A stretch of DNA of 13,940 nucleotides from contig CALFMX010000309.1 in NCBI GenBank assembly GCA_937902565.1, forward strand, positions 1-13,940. Direction: 5' to 3'. Position 1 is the first letter of the stretch. The number at the start of each line of letters is the position of its first letter. The translations under genes and the position numbers were made by a program. Source of the stretch: an uncultured Spirochaetales bacterium (lineage in GTDB: Bacteria; Spirochaetota; Spirochaetia; Sphaerochaetales; Sphaerochaetaceae). Positions 1 through 7,646 of the stretch are shown one piece after another. The notes under the pieces are model-generated. The model had not been told where the DNA came from, did not search any database, and saw nothing but the letters and a program-made list of their open reading frames with translations.

Positions 1-64
1 GTTTCTGAACAAAATTCGGAGCAGTTACAGTAACACAAAATCAATAAAATACTTGACGTAACAA

Positions 65-1177
65 TTACCGTGGTTGCCTATGATACCTGTCCGGCAACTC
101 AGGAAACGGTATATGGGGTTCACTTTGATACCAGTAGGCAATGGTAGAAATATCATCCTGTCGCTCAAATAGGCCAGTATCACAAGTACCAATCTGTTGC
201 ACCGTGAGTTTGAATTCCTTATCAAAACGAATGGGATCGAGAATATGGAAACGATAGAAACCTCTCATCGGAGGACAAGCACCTTCAAATCGCCAGCTAT
301 GGTTAGGCTCACAAGCTGAAAAAAAATGATAGCCCAAAAAAGGAGTCTGATATAAGGTCTCAACAGCAGGGGTTTCTTTGCGTTGATCTTCCACAAAACC
401 AAATCCGCCACCGAAATAATCCTCCAACCCAGTCCCGCAGATGGTTGGATATTCGATATCCCCGTCAAGGTAAAACTTCATCTCCCCTTCCCCATACCAA
501 TAACGCTCAAGACTGGTATGAGCCATGAAGGTACCAACATATAGACCGCTACCTTTCACATTATCAAGAATGGTATAATCCTTTCCCCTTACCGTTAATC
601 TTTCCCTACGATATTGTGCATGGAAATATGCTGCATTTGATGGGATCTCATCGTATTCAGTGTAATCTACTTGATAGAAAAATCCCTTCAGTATTCCAGG
701 GTGCTGATTCTCAATGGTAATCCTCACATGTTCAGCAAATGGCATTTGAAAATAACAATTATATCCACGTACAGGATTAACAACGATGGGAAATGAATTC
801 ACTTTAGTATAGGTTGAAAAACCGTTGAGAAAAAAATCACCTATAGGAACTTCAACGGATGGGGTCTCCTCATTATCCCAATAGAATCGCAATACTACGT
901 CGCTTAATGTATAATAGCCATCATCTGGATTATCTGTGATTGTAAACCAGATATGGTTGATGATACCAGGTCCATCAACATCTGCAATAATCAGGATCTC
1001 TCCAGGTGGGATCATCCGGTATGCTGCAGCACCCTTTCTCGAAGGTCCCAATACTCCAGTGGCCATCCCTCCTTTTCCTTTCTCCCCAGTAGGATTTTCA
1101 CGGGAAATGGAGCGACTACGACCCCCATTGATGATTGGCAAAGATGCCATAGGATTGCCAAAAATCTCATTGAACAT
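65..1177 (-). CDS. GH172/DUF2961-family glycoside hydrolase-like protein
   Basis: A 370-aa protein of the DUF2961 family, now grouped with glycoside hydrolase family 172, whose characterised members act on alpha-fructofuranoside or alpha-arabinofuranoside linkages. Family-type segments are visible: an aromatic/acidic block YWYGEGEMKFYLDGD at about residues 226-240 and the GTGLEDYFGG motif at about 248-257. Glu252 in the latter is a plausible catalytic residue, by analogy only. No signal peptide is seen, so it probably acts in the cytoplasm on an imported oligosaccharide. The ATG at 1177 follows an AGGAGA ribosome site. It is the last visible gene of the operon, 22 bases after the second permease gene, so substrate uptake and cleavage appear coupled. 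The length is normal for the family. The exact substrate cannot be read from the sequence. Confidence 0.82.
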   Translation of the reverse strand: MFNEIFGNPMASLPIINGGRSRSISRENPTGEKGKGGMATGVLGPSRKGAAAYRMIPPGEILIIADVDGPGIINHIWFTITDNPDDGYYTLSDVVLRFYWDNEETPSVEVPIGDFFLNGFSTYTKVNSFPIVVNPVRGYNCYFQMPFAEHVRITIENQHPGILKGFFYQVDYTEYDEIPSNAAYFHAQYRRERLTVRGKDYTILDNVKGSGLYVGTFMAHTSLERYWYGEGEMKFYLDGDIEYPTICGTGLEDYFGGGFGFVEDQRKETPAVETLYQTPFLGYHFFSACEPNHSWRFEGACPPMRGFYRFHILDPIRFDKEFKLTVQQIGTCDTGLFERQDDISTIAYWYQSEPHIPFPELPDRYHRQPR

Positions 1178-1199
1178 GTAAATCTCTCCTATTTTCTCT

Positions 1200-2039
1200 T
1201 CAAGCTTTTACACCACCTGCCATAATACCATCCATAATCTGGCGCTCAAAAATGCTGACAAAGATGATAATCGGCAGAATAATAACACACCCCATAGAAC
1301 TAACCAGTTCCCATGGGATGCTATATCCATCAACAGATGGCAATGTGGTAATTGCTACACTCAACGTCTGGATACGGCTTGCGTAAAATAGCGGTGTAAA
1401 TAACTCATTCAAGCAAATGATGAAATTGATCATGAGAATAGTTGCGATGGCAGGTTTCATAAGCGGGAAGATAATGAACATAAGTTTTTGCAACGTTGTA
1501 ACACCATCTATCTCAGCGGCCTCATCTATCGCCATCGGTATGTCATTGAGAAAATTGGAAAGGATGATCATGGAAAATGGAATAAGATTGCTTGTATAGA
1601 GGATGATCAGGCCTGGTACCGTATCATAGAGCCCCACAGCCCTTATGAATGTGAACAAAGGCCTTGCTTTGACAACTGCTGGAACCATAATCGAAAAAAT
1701 AATCAAGGCAAAGGCAATGGAAAGCCCCCTACTTTTATGTCTGGAAAAACCGTATGCCGCCATTAAACAGATTATCAGATTCAGAAACATCGCAGAGAAG
1801 CTTATGACCATAGTATAGCCAAGCTTTGAAGCTAGACCACTATTCTGTATCAATTGCTGATAGTTGTCGAACGTCGGATGTTTTGGAATGTAATCAACCG
1901 GACTTTTAAAGAGCTCTCCTGCTGGCGTGATGGAAGATGTAAAAATCCATAGGATAGGAAATAGGATAATGCAAGACAATGATAGTGTTATCACCCAGAT
2001 ATATATTCTGAAACCAGGACTTCTTCTCAATGCATGCAT
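1200..2039 (-). CDS. Carbohydrate ABC transporter permease, MalG-like (CUT1)
   Basis: A 279-aa inner-membrane permease of the binding-protein-dependent transport family, MalG/UgpE type. It has about six hydrophobic segments and the cytoplasmic EAA loop EAAEIDGVTTLQKLMFIIFP, which docks the ATPase. It should form the translocation pore with the permease encoded immediately upstream. I chose the ATG at 2039 because AAGGAGGG lies 7 bases before it and it starts one base after the upstream stop codon. A longer reading from a TTG at 2060 would overlap the upstream gene and include the ribosome site. No ATPase gene is present in the operon; CUT1 systems often share an MsmK/UgpC-type ATPase encoded elsewhere. 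Confidence 0.9.
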   Translation of the reverse strand: MHALRRSPGFRIYIWVITLSLSCIILFPILWIFTSSITPAGELFKSPVDYIPKHPTFDNYQQLIQNSGLASKLGYTMVISFSAMFLNLIICLMAAYGFSRHKSRGLSIAFALIIFSIMVPAVVKARPLFTFIRAVGLYDTVPGLIILYTSNLIPFSMIILSNFLNDIPMAIDEAAEIDGVTTLQKLMFIIFPLMKPAIATILMINFIICLNELFTPLFYASRIQTLSVAITTLPSVDGYSIPWELVSSMGCVIILPIIIFVSIFERQIMDGIMAGGVKA

Positions 2040-2040
2040 A

Positions 2041-2955
2041 TCAGTTCCCTCCTTTATCAACCAAGGTTATAAGTTTCATGCCACCCTTGCTGATAGTCGC
2101 CATAACCAGGAAGAGAACCACAGCGATTGCAGAGGCGTATCCAACATTCAGGTTTGTGAAGGACTCTGTCATAATCCGATATGCAAGCAGTGAGGTTGAG
2201 TCTGCGGGACCTCCACTTGTCATGGCGTAGACAATGTCAAAACTGGTGATACGCCAGATAGTAAAGAAGATAGAAAGAGTCAGAATCGTCTTCATTATAT
2301 TAGGCAGTGTTATGAAGAAGAATGACTGGATCCTGGTCGCACCATCCATGTAGGCAGCCTCATAGATATCATCAGAAATGAATTGTAAAGCCGCGAGACA
2401 GAGAATTGCGAAGTACGGTACATTCTTCCAGAGATCCACGCCGATAACAGCCATACGGGCCGTAGAGACATCCATTAGCCAATCCAGGTGAAAGCCCGGC
2501 ATGATTCTTCGCATGAGATCATTGATAAAACCAAACTGATCATTGAAGGCCCAGCGGGCTGCGCGTCCCACAACAACCATTGGCATGGCCCAAGGGATTA
2601 GAACTATCGTACGAAGGAATTTCTTACCAGCGAACTGGATGTTTAAAAGCAGGGAGAGAAGAGTGCCCATGATGATAAGCATTGAAACAGAGCTCACGGT
2701 AAAAACTAGCGTGAACTCAATCGAAGCTAGAAGTTTCGGATCTGTGAAAATCCTGATGAAGTTCGCAAGACCTACGAATTTTGGGATAGGGCTTTTCATT
2801 AACCTGATTTCATAAAAGCTGTTCTTTAGAATAGACAAGAGAGGATACAGTGTTGTGAAGCCTCTGATAATCAAGACAGGAAGAACAAACATCCATGCAA
2901 TCCTCAGCTTTCTTTGTCTTGAGTCCATTGTACGGGTACCTAACTTCTCCTTCAC
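2041..2955 (-). CDS. Carbohydrate ABC transporter permease, MalF/UgpA-like (CUT1)
   Basis: A 304-aa permease of the MalF/UgpA type. The N-terminus is basic and cytoplasmic, followed by hydrophobic segments starting with WMFVLPVLIIRGFTTLYPLL. The EAA loop is EAAYMDGATRIQSFFFITLP in the C-terminal third. It pairs with the MalG-like permease encoded next, with the two genes separated by one base. The start is a GTG at 2955, supported by a GGGGAGG ribosome site 8 bases upstream. The gene lies after the solute-binding-protein gene, separated by a spacer holding a strong hairpin. The length is typical for the family. The transported sugar is unknown. Confidence 0.9.
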   Translation of the reverse strand: MKEKLGTRTMDSRQRKLRIAWMFVLPVLIIRGFTTLYPLLSILKNSFYEIRLMKSPIPKFVGLANFIRIFTDPKLLASIEFTLVFTVSSVSMLIIMGTLLSLLLNIQFAGKKFLRTIVLIPWAMPMVVVGRAARWAFNDQFGFINDLMRRIMPGFHLDWLMDVSTARMAVIGVDLWKNVPYFAILCLAALQFISDDIYEAAYMDGATRIQSFFFITLPNIMKTILTLSIFFTIWRITSFDIVYAMTSGGPADSTSLLAYRIMTESFTNLNVGYASAIAVVLFLVMATISKGGMKLITLVDKGGN

Positions 2956-2976
2956 TTCCTATACCTCCCCAGTCCA

Positions 2977-3001
2977 CCACAGGAGTTTATAGCTCCTGTG
3001 G
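2977..3001 (-). other. Intercistronic hairpin between binding-protein and permease genes
   Basis: A perfect 9-bp inverted repeat, CCACAGGAG and CTCCTGTGG, with a 7-base loop, sits between the solute-binding-protein stop and the permease ribosome site. There is no T-run after it on the minus strand, so it does not look like a full terminator. In sugar ABC operons such a hairpin commonly protects the upstream mRNA or partly attenuates transcription, giving excess binding protein over permease. That role is inferred from position. Confidence 0.6.
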
Positions 3002-3014
3002 GAAAATAAGTCAC

Positions 3015-4274
3015 TCACTTTGAAAACTTGTTGGTAGAAGTCTGAGCCTGCTTGCAGAATTCTGCCTCATCAATTTGGCCAAGCACCAAACGGTGGAATA
3101 GGTTTCCAATCTCAGAGATATATTCCATAGACTCAGGGACAATCGGTCGACCATGCAGAATCACGCTATTCACATACTCCCTCATTTCGGAAATACCAGT
3201 AAGATTATCAAGTCTGGAATCATTGAGAAGGCTAAGATACGCTGGGAAAGTACCAAATGACTGGGTATAGTCAAACTGTCCCTGTTCAGAGGCCGCATAT
3301 TTCAGGAAACGCTTTGCTGCGGTCTTATTGGGGGAAGCAGCATTCAAAACATAATGCCAGCTAGAACAATATGCTGTAGGGCCAATAGTTTTATCAGCTA
3401 TTGGAGGAACGATCATGGCAATGGGTCCTTGAGGTGCGAAAAGACCTGCTTTCTTGAGTTTTGCGATCTGAGTGGTATAAAGCAGGGCAACGGCTCTCTT
3501 GCCTGCGACCATATTCTGATAGAGCTGTTCGTACTGATCAGCTACTTGACTGGTAGTTGTAGAACCATTTTTTAAAAGTTTCACAAGCGCATGCAGACCT
3601 GCCTGAGTCTTTGGGTTAGCCCAATCATAATAGTCACCGCCGTACAGATTCACGAACGAACCAAGGGAATTGAAGACATAGTTTGGATCCCATGCATCAC
3701 CATAACCAAATCGATCGGCATTGGTAGCTGCTTTCACAAAGGACTCGAATTCTTCCCAAGTCGAAAGAGAGGTATAGCCAAGTTCCTTCATGATGTCGGT
3801 ATTGACAAACCAGCCAAGTACACTGAAGTACATAGGGACTGAATACAAAGAGCCATCAGAGGTTATGACCATATCTTTAAGATATGCTTTTGGGTACTGC
3901 TCAATCAGCTCTGGAGTCATGATATCATTTAGCTTCTCAAGCCAGCTAGTTTCTTTAAAGGCTGTATACATCTCATCGTTAATTGTTATGATATCGACGC
4001 TCTTATCACCAGTGGAAAGGACAGTGGTAACCTTAGCCTGTCTATCACCTGCGTTAGTTGGGGTAGGTACTACTGTAATCTTGAGATTACAAGCCGCCTC
4101 CACCTTTTTTATCCAATCCGGGAAAGCGGAAGTTGTAGAATCCTTGGTCATTAGAACCAGATTCAGAGTGGTGTTGTCATCAACCAGCTCAACCTTGGTC
4201 TCCGGTGCTCCACCAGCAAAAAGGCCATTCGCCATCAAAGCGATAAAAAGCATCATCAAAACACTTTTTCTCAT
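3015..4274 (-). CDS. Extracellular solute-binding protein of a sugar ABC transporter
   Basis: A 419-aa periplasmic binding protein of the family-1 (MalE-like) class. The signal peptide MRKSVLMMLFIALMANGLFA is followed by GGAPE, and there is no lipobox cysteine, so export with signal-peptidase I cleavage is likely. Typical family features follow: an N-terminal lobe around TVLSTGDKSVDIITIND, the hinge-like YSVPMYFSVLGWFVNTDIM, and a C-terminal KTAAKRFLKYAASEQGQ segment. I chose the ATG at 4274, which follows AGGAGG by 6 bases and starts directly at the signal peptide. A second in-frame ATG at 4310 also follows a GGAGG and would add 12 residues (MKLQCIAHRRKT), so its use as an alternative start cannot be excluded. 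It leads the operon; the ligand is probably an oligosaccharide. Confidence 0.9.
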   Translation of the reverse strand: MRKSVLMMLFIALMANGLFAGGAPETKVELVDDNTTLNLVLMTKDSTTSAFPDWIKKVEAACNLKITVVPTPTNAGDRQAKVTTVLSTGDKSVDIITINDEMYTAFKETSWLEKLNDIMTPELIEQYPKAYLKDMVITSDGSLYSVPMYFSVLGWFVNTDIMKELGYTSLSTWEEFESFVKAATNADRFGYGDAWDPNYVFNSLGSFVNLYGGDYYDWANPKTQAGLHALVKLLKNGSTTTSQVADQYEQLYQNMVAGKRAVALLYTTQIAKLKKAGLFAPQGPIAMIVPPIADKTIGPTAYCSSWHYVLNAASPNKTAAKRFLKYAASEQGQFDYTQSFGTFPAYLSLLNDSRLDNLTGISEMREYVNSVILHGRPIVPESMEYISEIGNLFHRLVLGQIDEAEFCKQAQTSTNKFSK

Positions 4275-4374
4275 CGTTTTCCTCCTATGTGCGATGCATT
4301 GCAGTTTCATAAAACTTTTTTCCTCCATGTATTATCACTTTATGATCATGTGGGAAATCTTTTTTATTGCTGTT

Positions 4375-4404
4375 AGTTTACAATCGATAATCCATCATGT
4401 ACAA
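4375..4404 (-). promoter_or_regulatory. Candidate promoter of the sugar-uptake operon
   Basis: Read on the minus strand, a TTGTAC -35-like box (4404-4399) is followed after 18 bases by a TAAACT -10-like box (4380-4375). Both are imperfect, as expected for an activator-dependent promoter. The perfect inverted repeat at 4404-4423 abuts the upstream side of the -35 box. The predicted leader to the chosen ATG would be roughly 90 bases. Confidence 0.4.
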
Positions 4405-4405
4405 T
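4377..4405 (+). promoter_or_regulatory. Sigma-70-type promoter of the LysR regulator gene
   Basis: TTTACA at 4377-4382 and TACAAT at 4400-4405 are each one base from consensus and are separated by exactly 17 bases. Transcription would start near 4412, inside the inverted repeat at 4404-4423. The regulator could therefore block its own promoter when bound. It overlaps the minus-strand promoter almost completely, so the two would compete for polymerase. Confidence 0.6.
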
Positions 4406-4423
4406 CATATTTATTCATATGAT
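4404..4423. promoter_or_regulatory. Candidate LysR operator (perfect inverted repeat)
   Basis: ATCATAT and ATATGAT form a perfect 7-bp inverted repeat around a 6-base spacer. It lies just downstream of the regulator's -10 box and just upstream of the operon's -35 box, the classical place for a LysR-type protein to repress itself and activate its divergent target. Additional ATCAT words at 4394 and 4343 could be secondary half-sites. The arms do not exactly match the usual T-N11-A spacing, so the assignment rests mainly on position and symmetry. Confidence 0.5.
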
Positions 4424-4455
4424 ACATACCATATTTGATATGGTTAGAGGCTAAC

Positions 4456-5355
4456 ATGACTTTACATCACCTTGCGGTCTTCTGCGCTGTCTGCCAGGAT
4501 CAATCTATGAGCAAAGCCGCTATCAAGCTCAATATGACCCAACCCGGTGTTTCACGGATAATCTCTGAACTTGAAAAGCATTATGGCGTTGTTTTATTCC
4601 TCAGGAAAAACCGTACACTCCATCTTACATCCCAAGGACTCCAGTCTTATGAAGATGCCAGGAAAGTGCTGAAATCATTTTCCCTGATGGAAGCAAATCT
4701 TAAGCAGAATCAACCTCGAGAGAGTCTTAGTATAGGTTGTTCAACCGGTATTGCCTCTCTGCTGATGCCAGAAGCCTATAAGCTTTTCAAAGCGGAATAC
4801 CCATATTGCATACTCTATGTCACAGAAGGTACTTCCAAAGATATTCAAAAAGGTGTACTGGATGGCAAATTCAGCTTTGGGCTTATCCAAGCTTCAATAC
4901 CAAACAAGGAACTAACACAAGAGGCTTTCTGCCAAGACAAGACAGTCATGGTTTGCTCTCCTGAGTATCAGTTGCAGAGCGATAAGGAAGTGCTCTCTTT
5001 CAGTGACCTGACTAAAGAAAAGCTCATCCTAACGATTTCAACCACGGGCATCCGAACGAATATTGAGAACTATGCCCTCAAAGAAGGAGTGGCAATAACT
5101 CCTATCTGGAGTTGTACCACAGGAAACAATGCACTCAATCTTGCGAAAATGGGCTATGGTATTGCGCTTCTCTCGGATAAAACAGTCTCCCAAAGTATTA
5201 AGGAAGGCTCAGTCAGATCGATTCCTTTAGATTTTGAGATTACTAGGGATTTCTTTCTTATCTGGAGAAAAGATAATTGGCCATCAGAAGAGGAGACTGC
5301 CCTGATCAGCGATTGCCGTAGACTAGGAAAAGAGAAATCCAGTTACTGTATTTAA
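4456..5355 (+). CDS. LysR-family transcriptional regulator
   Basis: A 299-aa LysR-type regulator. The N-terminal winged helix-turn-helix spans about residues 1-60 and includes the family-typical SKAAIKLNMTQPGVSRIISELE and LFLRKNRTLHLTSQG segments. The remainder is the LysR substrate domain, beginning at SLSIGCSTGIASLLMP and ending in IWRKDNWPSEEE. I chose the ATG at 4456, preceded by GAGG; an in-frame TTG at 4435 would add seven residues with no better ribosome site. It is divergent from the sugar operon across a spacer with overlapping promoters and an inverted repeat, so it probably activates that operon and controls itself. The inducer is unknown. Its stop overlaps the convergent DUF6431-like gene by 4 bases. 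Confidence 0.88.
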   Translation: MTLHHLAVFCAVCQDQSMSKAAIKLNMTQPGVSRIISELEKHYGVVLFLRKNRTLHLTSQGLQSYEDARKVLKSFSLMEANLKQNQPRESLSIGCSTGIASLLMPEAYKLFKAEYPYCILYVTEGTSKDIQKGVLDGKFSFGLIQASIPNKELTQEAFCQDKTVMVCSPEYQLQSDKEVLSFSDLTKEKLILTISTTGIRTNIENYALKEGVAITPIWSCTTGNNALNLAKMGYGIALLSDKTVSQSIKEGSVRSIPLDFEITRDFFLIWRKDNWPSEEETALISDCRRLGKEKSSYCI

Positions 5356-5834
5356 ACTCCCGTCACATATAGGCTCCAAGGCTGAATAGCACTTCCCCTC
5401 AGCCTGGCCCTAAGCATGTGAAATACCTTCCCATGGTCGGGGAAGTCCGTATCCACCCTGCTCCTGTGGGAATAACTTCTCCACCATGTCCTCTGCAAGT
5501 AGCCGGACACCCCAAGGACCGTGTTGAAATGGTCTTTCTGGAGCTTGTAGCCCAACAGGAGGCAGATGGTCTCGAGACTGAACAGCTTGAATGCATGGAC
5601 CCAGCTGGGCAAAAGGGTGAAAGTCTTCCCACAGCAAGGGCAAAACTTCCGGTGGAGCCATACCTGCATACTGCTCAGTGACTGGTCTATGAAATAGCGT
5701 TTTCTCCACCCATGACCATGGAGCAGGTGATTACAGAAGATGCAATGGAAGATGCCCAGCATCTTGGATTCTGGGTGTTCCTTGCCGTCAACCACTTGCA
5801 ATTGAGCCAGTTCAATGGCAATCTCTAAGAGCAT
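5352..5834 (-). CDS. Orphan zinc-ribbon DUF6431-like protein
   Basis: A 160-aa protein with two CxxC pairs (Cys31/Cys34 and Cys65/Cys68) in the arrangement CIFCNHLLHGHGW ... RKFCPCCGKTFTLLPSW. This resembles DUF6431, a zinc-ribbon domain commonly found as a small protein beside transposase or integrase genes. The pattern suggests nucleic-acid binding. No partner recombinase gene follows it here; it runs straight into the convergent end of the LysR gene, overlapping by 4 bases. No clear ribosome site precedes the ATG at 5834, and no terminal repeats were found around it. It may be a remnant of a mobile element. The family assignment is from memory of the motif layout and is moderately secure. 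Confidence 0.55.
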   Translation of the reverse strand: MLLEIAIELAQLQVVDGKEHPESKMLGIFHCIFCNHLLHGHGWRKRYFIDQSLSSMQVWLHRKFCPCCGKTFTLLPSWVHAFKLFSLETICLLLGYKLQKDHFNTVLGVSGYLQRTWWRSYSHRSRVDTDFPDHGKVFHMLRARLRGSAIQPWSLYVTGV

Positions 5835-5845
5835 TATTGCAACTT

Positions 5846-5889
5846 GGAGGGGGTCCTACTTTCCACGGGAGGCCCTCTCCTTTTCCTTT
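5846..5889 (+). terminator. Possible rho-independent terminator, plus strand
   Basis: A 10-bp GC-rich stem with two G-T pairs (GGAGGGGGTC at 5846-5855 with GGCCCTCTCC at 5871-5880) is followed directly by TTTTCCTTT. It would stop plus-strand transcripts, possibly read-through from the LysR gene before the DUF6431-like segment arrived. It lies just before the ATG of that minus-strand gene. Confidence 0.4.
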
Positions 5890-5990
5890 ATAGGAGAATG
5901 TGCAACTAATGTACCATGCTTATGCAGTCCTTGCTAAAGCAATTTGCAATTTTCTGCTTTCTTCCTGATTAGATAATTTGCCACCTAACA

Positions 5991-6287
5991 ATGATTAGTC
6001 ACTTCGACATCTCCATCAACGTCTACCGCTACGGCGGCGATGAGTTTGCAATCCTTATTCCCAAAACTCAGAAGGAGGAACTTTCCTTGCTCACCGAGAG
6101 TCTGGTCAAGAAAGTACGTAACCATACAATCAAATACAACAACGAGCAGCTCGGAAATATGACTGTCTCCTGCGGCTATGCTCTCTACAGCTACACAGCA
6201 GAGACTCTCGATGAATTCATCAAGCATGCCGACGAAGCCCTATACCAAGCAAAGGAGCGAGGCAGGGACCAGGCCGTCGGTCACTAG
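5991..6287 (+). pseudogene. C-terminal half of a GGDEF (diguanylate cyclase) domain
   Basis: The 98-residue reading contains YRYGGDEFAILIP, with the active-site GGDEF at residues 15-19. It ends in the family-typical ADEALYQAKERGRDQAV. Intact GGDEF domains are about 160-170 residues and begin with a D-x-D-x-FK-x-xND metal- and GTP-binding segment; that half is absent. The apparent ATG sits about 10 residues before the motif and has no ribosome site. No sensory domain is present. I read it as a truncated remnant unable to make cyclic-di-GMP. The break probably lies near 5990-6010; sequence upstream shows no coding character. Confidence 0.8.
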
Positions 6288-6863
6288 TTCCTCTTGATCA
6301 CTAACCAAATATTCAAACTTCCACAGTCCTATCCGAGAAAAATGCCTAGAACTGTTGTTATTGCAGGCAGATATTGAGATGGCAATCCCACATATCAATA
6401 TTATCGCGTAAGCGTATATGAAAGAGTTGAATAAAGATACCAATTCTATATATTGTATATTTTTATTTTGACTATACTTCATCAATGACAACCAGCCCAT
6501 GATACAAGATTACCCTATGCAAGTGTTTGTTTAGTAAACACTTATTTTTCTGGAATTTTACCTTTTTTTCAGCATTTTTTGATAATTTAGACTACTCAAT
6601 TTCGTCAATTTTTATCCCACGTACGCACACTCGTATCCTCAACAATACCGTTGATTAATATGCCATTTAGTTTTGGGGTTTGGTGCTTTTCTTCGTCCTG
6701 GTCACAGCTTTCTTGGAGCTGTAATGGGTGCTCTTTCGGACCTTGTTCCCGTGCTCATCAATCTCGATGTTGGAGCGTCAAATCATAATACTCTCTTGAT
6801 TGGTCAGCTCAATCGTCCTAGTATGAGGCTACAGCAAAAATATTTCGAGGGAAGTACGAATCG
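6288..6863. other. AT-rich spacer with a possible minus-strand coding relic
   Basis: About 575 bases without a convincing gene. The first part (to about 6660) is AT-rich and non-coding apart from the terminator at 6521-6550. From 6777 down to a TAA at 6669-6667, the minus strand reads 36 codons rich in Lys, Thr and Ser (IEIDEHGNKVRKSTHYSS, then KKAVTRTKKSTKPQN). The reading continues upstream as TIELTNQESIMI after one in-frame stop at 6780-6778. The composition is protein-like, suggesting the 3' end of a decayed gene of unknown family. A 64-codon plus-strand reading over the same bases looks like its shadow. Confidence 0.35.
6521..6550 (+). terminator. Rho-independent terminator candidate
   Basis: A perfect 8-bp stem, AAGTGTTT at 6521-6528 and AAACACTT at 6536-6543, has a 7-base loop and is followed by ATTTTTC. 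The T-run lies only on the plus strand, so it would terminate plus-strand transcription, consistent with being downstream of the former GGDEF gene. The stem is AT-rich and only moderately stable. Confidence 0.5.
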
Positions 6864-7631
6864 ATGAGCCAAGTAAGAAAAGAAATTATTGAAAGGATGA
6901 AATCTGACCTGTTGAAGCAGGTTGATGAATGGGTCGGCATGCATAGACCGGTTGAAGGCTCAGAGGATTACGAAACTTGGCAGTGGAAATTGGATACAAT
7001 TAACTCAATTGAGACTATTGATGATGCTATCGAGTATGTTGAATGCAATTTCCTAGATATCAATGATTTCTTTCTGACTGGGGAATATGAATTGATCACG
7101 GCTGGGCTCGCCCCTGAAAAGGTTCCCTCCTCCATTGTTTCCGAACTTGGGGAACTCATCGCTGAACGAGCATTACCCAGTGATACGAAATGTGAAATTT
7201 TCTTTTTTGATGGGAAATATTTTGTGTTGGACGGAACAAGAACCCAAATAGTTGACTCGAAAAAGGATGCTCTCACGATTGCTGGGATCGAAGAGGACTC
7301 CTCCGATGACTTCATCGACGACCAGGAATATTCGACGCATTCGCCTAATCCTCAAACGTCATCATCACCAAAAAAACCGAAACGGAATCGCAAAGTAGTC
7401 CTGATTGTAGTAACAAAATGGCCTGACGGAACGATGGCGATAAAGTTTGGATATGCCCTACGAAATGCACTAAACGTTGAAAAAGATAAGATGACTTTAT
7501 TACAGATGGCTCCTGAACGAATCTTTCGAGTTGAGACGGATGTGAGCGAAACAAAGTTCCGGGCAACAATGAAATCCAAAAATGTTTCCTCTGGCGGTAC
7601 CATACTTTTTATTGAGATTCCTGAAATATAA
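6864..7631 (+). CDS. Hypothetical protein, 255 aa, no recognised family
   Basis: I do not recognise this protein. Three parts are visible. Residues 1-135 form a folded-looking, helix-rich region with two conspicuous acidic patches and aromatic clusters (DINDFFLTGEYELIT; EIFFFDGKYFVLDGT). Residues 142-177 are a low-complexity linker, first acidic (EEDSSDDFIDDQE), then Ser/Pro-rich, then basic (KKPKRNRK). Residues 178-255 are a C-terminal domain with alternating beta-like hydrophobic stretches (KVVLIVVTKW; GGTILFIEIPEI). There is no signal peptide or membrane segment, so it is probably cytoplasmic. A GAGGGAAG lies about 13 bases before the ATG, a weak ribosome site. It converges on the McrC remnant with a 15-base gap. 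It may be a leftover of the same defence or accessory island, but nothing in the sequence proves a role. Confidence 0.6.
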   Translation: MSQVRKEIIERMKSDLLKQVDEWVGMHRPVEGSEDYETWQWKLDTINSIETIDDAIEYVECNFLDINDFFLTGEYELITAGLAPEKVPSSIVSELGELIAERALPSDTKCEIFFFDGKYFVLDGTRTQIVDSKKDALTIAGIEEDSSDDFIDDQEYSTHSPNPQTSSSPKKPKRNRKVVLIVVTKWPDGTMAIKFGYALRNALNVEKDKMTLLQMAPERIFRVETDVSETKFRATMKSKNVSSGGTILFIEIPEI

Positions 7632-7646
7632 CTATGGCTGTCTCAC

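Noticed and set aside
3790..4422. 210-codon plus-strand open frame
   Set aside because: Antisense to the solute-binding-protein gene; Ser/Val-rich shadow, and it runs across the divergent promoter region.
6240..6500. 86-codon minus-strand frame with a hydrophobic segment
   Set aside because: No ribosome site, AT-rich DNA, and it overlaps the GGDEF remnant; the hydrophobicity is explained by base composition.
6673..6867. 64-codon plus-strand frame just before the 255-aa gene
   Set aside because: No ribosome site; the opposite strand reads more protein-like, so this appears to be a shadow of a relic.
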